Positions 6,280-7,858 of a stretch of 7,858 nt of DNA are shown here, in pieces. A program made the position numbers and the translations under genes. Under the pieces are notes generated by a model. The model searched no databases. It saw nothing but the letters and a program-made list of their open reading frames with translations, and was not told the origin of the DNA. The DNA is from Chthoniobacter sp. (GTDB lineage: Bacteria; Verrucomicrobiota; Verrucomicrobiia; Chthoniobacterales; Chthoniobacteraceae): the NCBI GenBank assembly GCA_025351065.1, contig JANXWQ010000035.1:1-7858 (forward strand), in the 5' to 3' direction. Within the stretch, counting starts at the first letter, position 1. The number at the start of each line of letters is the position of its first letter.

Positions 6280-7023
6280 ATGCGCGCCCAAAATACTTCC
6301 AAAAACACTCTCCTGCTGCCGCTCGCCGTTGGCATCGCCTCGCTAACTGGCCTCGCCCAGCCCGTGCAAGCGGCCGCCATCATCGACAAGGCCATTTTTA
6401 CCGACACCGGCGACCTCGCCCTGACCGGGGGTGCCTACATCTACGGAGACGTGCATACGAACGCGAATTTCACCATCGACGGCGGCTCCACGGTCACCGG
6501 CTTCACCAGTGCCGTGGGCACGATCTTCAATGACCCCGGCTTCCCCGGCTTCCTGCTCGGCGGCTCGCAGGCCGGCGCGGCCTCCATTGCTTATCCCGAC
6601 ATCCTCACCGTGATCGCCGGCCTCGGTGCGCCGGTTGACCACAACATCAGCGGCAACCTGACCCTCACCGGCAGCCAGCCTTTCAGCGGCATCTACCATG
6701 TCACCGGGAACATCGACATTTCCAGCGACTACGCGGGCACGGCCACTTTTCTGGCCGATGGAAATATCATGGTTTCGGCCTTCGGCGGGAGCATCACCGG
6801 CGCGGTGTTGAACGCCAACTTTCCCTTCGGACTGGCGCTCTACTCGGCCAATGGATTGGTCGATGTCAGCGGCGATGACGCCATCTCCGGCTCCGTCGCC
6901 GCCAAGACCACCGCGAATGTTTCCAACTCCACGCCCGTCTCGGCTCCCGAGCCCTCCTCGGCTCTCCTCCTCGGCCTCGGCGGCCTCGGCGCAGCCATGA
7001 GCCGGAAGCGGAAAAAAGCCTGA
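6280..7023 (+). CDS. PEP-CTERM exported beta-repeat protein
   Basis: This 247-residue protein is exported and probably processed by an exosortase. A signal peptide (hydrophobic about 11-26, cleavage after VQA near residue 31) is followed by a mature region rich in Gly, Ser, Thr and Asn. It has repeated short strand-turn units such as GDLALTGGAYIYGDVHTNAN (44-63) and ISGNLTLTGSQPFSGIYHV, then GNIDISSDYAGTATFLADG and GLVDVSGDDAISGSVAAKT, like a beta-solenoid. The C-terminus is a textbook PEP-CTERM signal: S-A-PEP (223-225) then SSALLLGLGGLGAAM as the membrane segment (226-240) and the basic tail SRKRKKA. Known PEP-CTERM proteins are linked to exopolysaccharide-producing bacteria, which suits the ligase gene upstream, though no exosortase is present here. 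An in-frame TGA at 6244 precludes an earlier start. No Shine-Dalgarno sequence precedes the ATG. Superficially it resembles the ice-binding-like protein in having a glycine-bounded beta-repeat and a 'GDV' strand, but homology is unproven. Confidence 0.88.
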   Translation: MRAQNTSKNTLLLPLAVGIASLTGLAQPVQAAAIIDKAIFTDTGDLALTGGAYIYGDVHTNANFTIDGGSTVTGFTSAVGTIFNDPGFPGFLLGGSQAGAASIAYPDILTVIAGLGAPVDHNISGNLTLTGSQPFSGIYHVTGNIDISSDYAGTATFLADGNIMVSAFGGSITGAVLNANFPFGLALYSANGLVDVSGDDAISGSVAAKTTANVSNSTPVSAPEPSSALLLGLGGLGAAMSRKRKKA

Positions 7024-7039
7024 CGCCCCGCTGGGCGGA

Positions 7040-7075
7040 TGGCCGCACTCGCGGCCAAGGGCCAGACTTGTTTTT
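7040..7075 (+). terminator. Probable terminator of the PEP-CTERM gene
   Basis: TGGCCGC (7040-7046) pairs perfectly with GCGGCCA (7051-7057) around the loop ACTC. A run of T follows at about 7071-7075, though 13 bases after the stem rather than directly. It begins 17 bases after the stop codon, so it is well placed. The gap before the T-tract makes it non-canonical. Confidence 0.45.
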
Positions 7076-7168
7076 CGAGCTCCTTCGCGTTTTTTCTCGG
7101 GCCTGGAAAATTGCGTCCTAACGGTTGCCAAAGGCAATTCCCGGTCATCGCGCGCACGTCCGGCACCC

Positions 7169-7208
7169 CGCGACTGTAGGGGAAGCTGCCAGCTTCCTTA
7201 AAGTCGCG
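7169..7208. repeat. Nested 40-base palindrome (REP-like)
   Basis: An outer pair of seven-base arms, CGCGACT (7169-7175) and AGTCGCG (7202-7208), encloses an inner perfect hairpin GGAAGCT-GCC-AGCTTCC (7181-7197). The junctions are unpaired (GTAGG on the left, TTAA on the right). It lies nine bases after the stop of the phosphorylase gene. The form resembles repetitive extragenic palindromes, but no second copy is in the window. It could also serve as a 3' end structure for the minus-strand gene. Confidence 0.6.
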
Positions 7209-7216
7209 CGCTACGA

Positions 7217-7858
7217 TCAAGCGCCGGTCAGCGCTAGGAGGGCGAGCATGCGGCCGGTTTGGCCGCGCTCGAGGCGGTAGGAGTAGTAGCGGTCCATGTG
7301 GGCTCCGGTGCAGGTGCCGGGGTCGAAGATTTGGCGCACGCCGGCGGCGCGGGCCTGGGCGAGGATGAGGGCGGCGAAGTCCACCTCGTAGAGCGGCGGG
7401 CGGATGCAGGGGCTGAGTTGCACGATGAGGTCGGCGGGGTCGCAGCCGAAGTGCGCGCGCATTTTTTCCAAAGCCGCGGCGGTGATGCCGAGTTCGCTGC
7501 CTTTGCGCCCGGAGTGCAGGAGCGCGATGACGCGGCGCACGGGGTCGGCGAGAAAGACGGCGCAGCAGTCGGCGACGTGGATGCCGAGGCAGACGCCGGG
7601 GCTGGCGGTGATGAGGCCATCGGTGCCGGGCACGGGCGTGGCGGTGTTTTCATCGACGATGGCGACGGCGCAGCCATGCACTTGCTCAGCGGTGACGAAA
7701 TGTTTGGGCGCCAGCCCAAGCCCGGCGCGGGCGGCGGCGTGGAAGGTGTCGAGCCGCTGGACGGCGGTGGCGCGATCCACTTTCACATCGAGCCCGGCGA
7801 TGCGCGTGGTGAAGCCGTGGGCGATCCCCGGCAGCGCGACGAGGGCGGGGAAAGTTTC
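7217..7858 (-). CDS. Purine nucleoside phosphorylase / laccase-domain protein, PgeF (YfiH) family, partial
   Basis: The gene runs off the right edge: the frame stays open to 7858, so its start is outside the window. The visible 213 residues already contain LPGIAHGFTTR (residues 9-19 of the visible part), the family's typical N-terminal segment. A GTG at 7786 would give a spurious short form and is not the start. Conserved Zn/active-site positions are present: QVHG with H61, ADC with C98 and LLHSG with H115. Also seen are LYEVDF (156-161), YYSYR (191-195) and the end TGRMLALLAL. Family members act on purine nucleosides (adenosine/inosine phosphorolysis and deamination) and have been linked to peptidoglycan editing; older annotation calls them polyphenol oxidases. 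Two blocks depart from what I would expect of the family: ADCC in place of ADCL, and HSGRKG in place of the usual HAGWRG. Function is probably retained because the metal residues are intact. Confidence 0.88.
   Translation of the reverse strand, partial: ETFPALVALPGIAHGFTTRIAGLDVKVDRATAVQRLDTFHAAARAGLGLAPKHFVTAEQVHGCAVAIVDENTATPVPGTDGLITASPGVCLGIHVADCCAVFLADPVRRVIALLHSGRKGSELGITAAALEKMRAHFGCDPADLIVQLSPCIRPPLYEVDFAALILAQARAAGVRQIFDPGTCTGAHMDRYYSYRLERGQTGRMLALLALTGA

Noticed and set aside
7125..7137. Small hairpin TTGCC-AAA-GGCAA
   Set aside because: Five base pairs, no T-tract and no positional meaning; expected by chance in a gap of this size.

Overview
The window is GC-rich and looks like a piece of a Verrucomicrobiota chromosome, possibly of the Opitutales. 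Three things point that way: a PEP-CTERM protein ending in a short hydrophobic helix and an RKRKK tail; an exported protein with the C-terminal 'YTIQYK...W...RFYRVV' pattern common in that phylum; and a membrane ligase fused to TPR repeats. The assignment is an inference from protein style, with no marker gene in view.

Layout: positions 1-559 hold no convincing gene but carry a degenerate tandem repeat. Positions 560-1849 (+) are a tight three-gene operon: an ECF sigma factor, a small single-pass membrane protein (candidate anti-sigma factor) and a membrane-anchored helical extracytoplasmic protein resembling the CpxP/Spy/CnrX type. The genes overlap by 11 and 4 bases, and the two downstream genes have clear ribosome binding sites. 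Together they look like an envelope-stress or signal-responsive regulatory module.

Positions 1866-3608 (-) encode two exported proteins without recognisable anchors: a beta-sandwich-like protein and an ice-binding-like (DUF3494) / choice-of-anchor-A-like protein. The first is convergent with the sigma operon, with only 16 bases between stop codons.

Positions 3740-6070 (+) encode a large O-antigen ligase/Wzy-type integral membrane protein with a C-terminal TPR-like domain. It diverges from the ice-binding-like gene across an AT-rich 131-base gap. Downstream, 6280-7023 (+) encodes a PEP-CTERM exported protein rich in glycine-bounded beta-repeats, preceded by a ten-C homopolymer. At the right edge, 7217-7858 (-) is a partial PgeF/YfiH-type purine nucleoside phosphorylase (laccase domain), cut off by the window end. 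The gap before it holds a terminator-like hairpin and a 40-base nested palindrome.

The common theme is the cell envelope: a sigma-factor signalling cassette, three exported proteins and a glycan polymerase/ligase. No exosortase is in the window, so PEP-CTERM processing would depend on a gene elsewhere. I found no CRISPR array, transposase, tRNA or rRNA.
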